NCBI RefSeq assembly: GCF_005145025.1
Contig: NZ_CP039695.1
Span: 3,581,501-3,645,500 of the forward strand
Length of the DNA stretch: 64,000 nt
Source: Novosphingobium sp. EMRT-2
GTDB taxonomy: Bacteria; Pseudomonadota; Alphaproteobacteria; Sphingomonadales; Sphingomonadaceae
Direction: 5' to 3'
A model generated the notes under the pieces. The model saw only the letters and a list, made by a program, of their open reading frames with translations. It was not told the origin of the DNA and made no database searches. Below, in pieces: positions 63,712-64,000 of this stretch. A program made the position numbers and the translations under genes. Each line of letters opens with the position of its first letter. The stretch's first letter is position 1.

Positions 63712-64000
63712 CTAAAGCGTGGGCGACAGATGCTTGTGGCCGTGGTGGACGTGGTCGTCCGCATGGTCATGGCTATCGTCGGGCTGCACGCGCAGCAGGT
63801 TGATCGCGCCGAACCGCACGCCCCGTTCCGACCGGATGGCATCGGCGAAGGCGCGCACGGCCTGCGTCGGACCTTTCAGGATCACGCTTTCAAGACTGTG
63901 GTAATGATCGAGGACCACCGTGGTCCGCGCTGCGACAAGATCATGGTGGGCGTGCTGCATTTCCGCGAGGCGTTGTGGCAGCGCGCGCACGCGATGCTCC
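63712..64000 (-). CDS. NikR-like regulator, C-terminal part (5' end beyond the window)
   Basis: About 96 residues are visible: the ACT-like ligand domain of NikR (HAHHDLVAARTTVVLDHYHS, LESVILKGPTQAVRAFADAI, RSERGVRFGAINLLRV) and a His/Asp-rich tail (DDSHDHADDHVHHGHKHL). Alignment to E. coli NikR from HHDL to LE is ungapped and puts Thr, Val and Ser where the nickel ligands His87, His89 and Cys95 are; His76 is kept. The regulator may therefore sense another metal or use the tail. The ribbon-helix-helix domain lies outside the window. Confidence 0.8.
   Translation of the reverse strand, partial: EHRVRALPQRLAEMQHAHHDLVAARTTVVLDHYHSLESVILKGPTQAVRAFADAIRSERGVRFGAINLLRVQPDDSHDHADDHVHHGHKHLSPTL

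Overview
The window is high-GC DNA from a single alphaproteobacterium, most likely a sphingomonad (Novosphingobium/Sphingobium type). The clues are several TonB-dependent receptors, a PEP-CTERM protein beside a TPR lipoprotein, a ComF/methyltransferase pair, and a separate two-gene glycyl-tRNA synthetase. This is inferred from gene families; no database was searched. In the forward direction most of it is ordinary chromosome, and accessory DNA sits mainly between about 16.7 and 31.05 kb.

Layout. 0-2 kb: TPR lipoprotein and PEP-CTERM protein. 2.1-5.5 kb (minus strand): pth, rplY and two tandem TraB/GumN-family genes. 5.6-11.8 kb (plus strand): glyQ, glyS and ppdK. glyS carries an in-frame palindromic repeat and, further on, an AT-rich stretch of foreign-looking codon use. 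11.9-16.7 kb: methyltransferase, comF, a candidate small RNA, hisI, a MerR regulator and an acyl-CoA dehydrogenase. 16.8-31.05 kb: a decayed genomic island that ends at tRNA-Gln(TTG). It holds two copies of one IS5-family element, a TonB receptor cut by the first copy, TetR, MFS, Lrp and amino-acid dehydrogenase genes, a yqiJ-yqiK (flotillin) pair, a DUF2306/AraC pair, a frameshifted SEC-C gene, a PhyH-type dioxygenase, and stumps of a VOC gene and of the integrase.

31.2-40.3 kb: yghU-like GST, a phosphoglycolate-phosphatase-like gene, glmU, a vapBC toxin-antitoxin pair wedged before glmS, a GGDEF-EAL membrane protein, then purQ and purS. 40.4-48.4 kb (minus strand): a MarR-controlled TonB receptor, a secreted tyrosine phosphatase, an M16 protease and purC. 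48.7-59.7 kb: wrbA, an S9 peptidase, a coupled SnoaL-like/GNAT/nitrilase operon, a glycerophosphodiesterase behind a Pho-box-like site, a fused 2-oxoacid dehydrogenase E1 coupled to a FabD-like acyltransferase, a low-molecular-weight tyrosine phosphatase, and a cysteine-synthase-like enzyme. 59.8-64 kb: a TonB receptor with one amber codon, a beta-propeller phytase coupled to it, and the C-terminal part of a NikR-like regulator that lacks the usual nickel ligands.

How the genes work together. glmU and glmS both serve UDP-GlcNAc synthesis, purC/purS/purQ serve purine synthesis, and glyQ/glyS form one enzyme. The Pho-box-like glycerophosphodiesterase and the TonB receptor-phytase pair suggest scavenging of organic phosphate. 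In the island, a near-identical palindrome upstream of the TonB receptor and of the MFS gene suggests that the TetR protein between them controls both. The less ordinary signals are the mosaic glyS, the purC leader with an intrinsic terminator, the candidate small RNA at 13.6-13.85 kb, the perfect palindromes in the island's intergenic regions, the E1-acyltransferase pair and the altered NikR.
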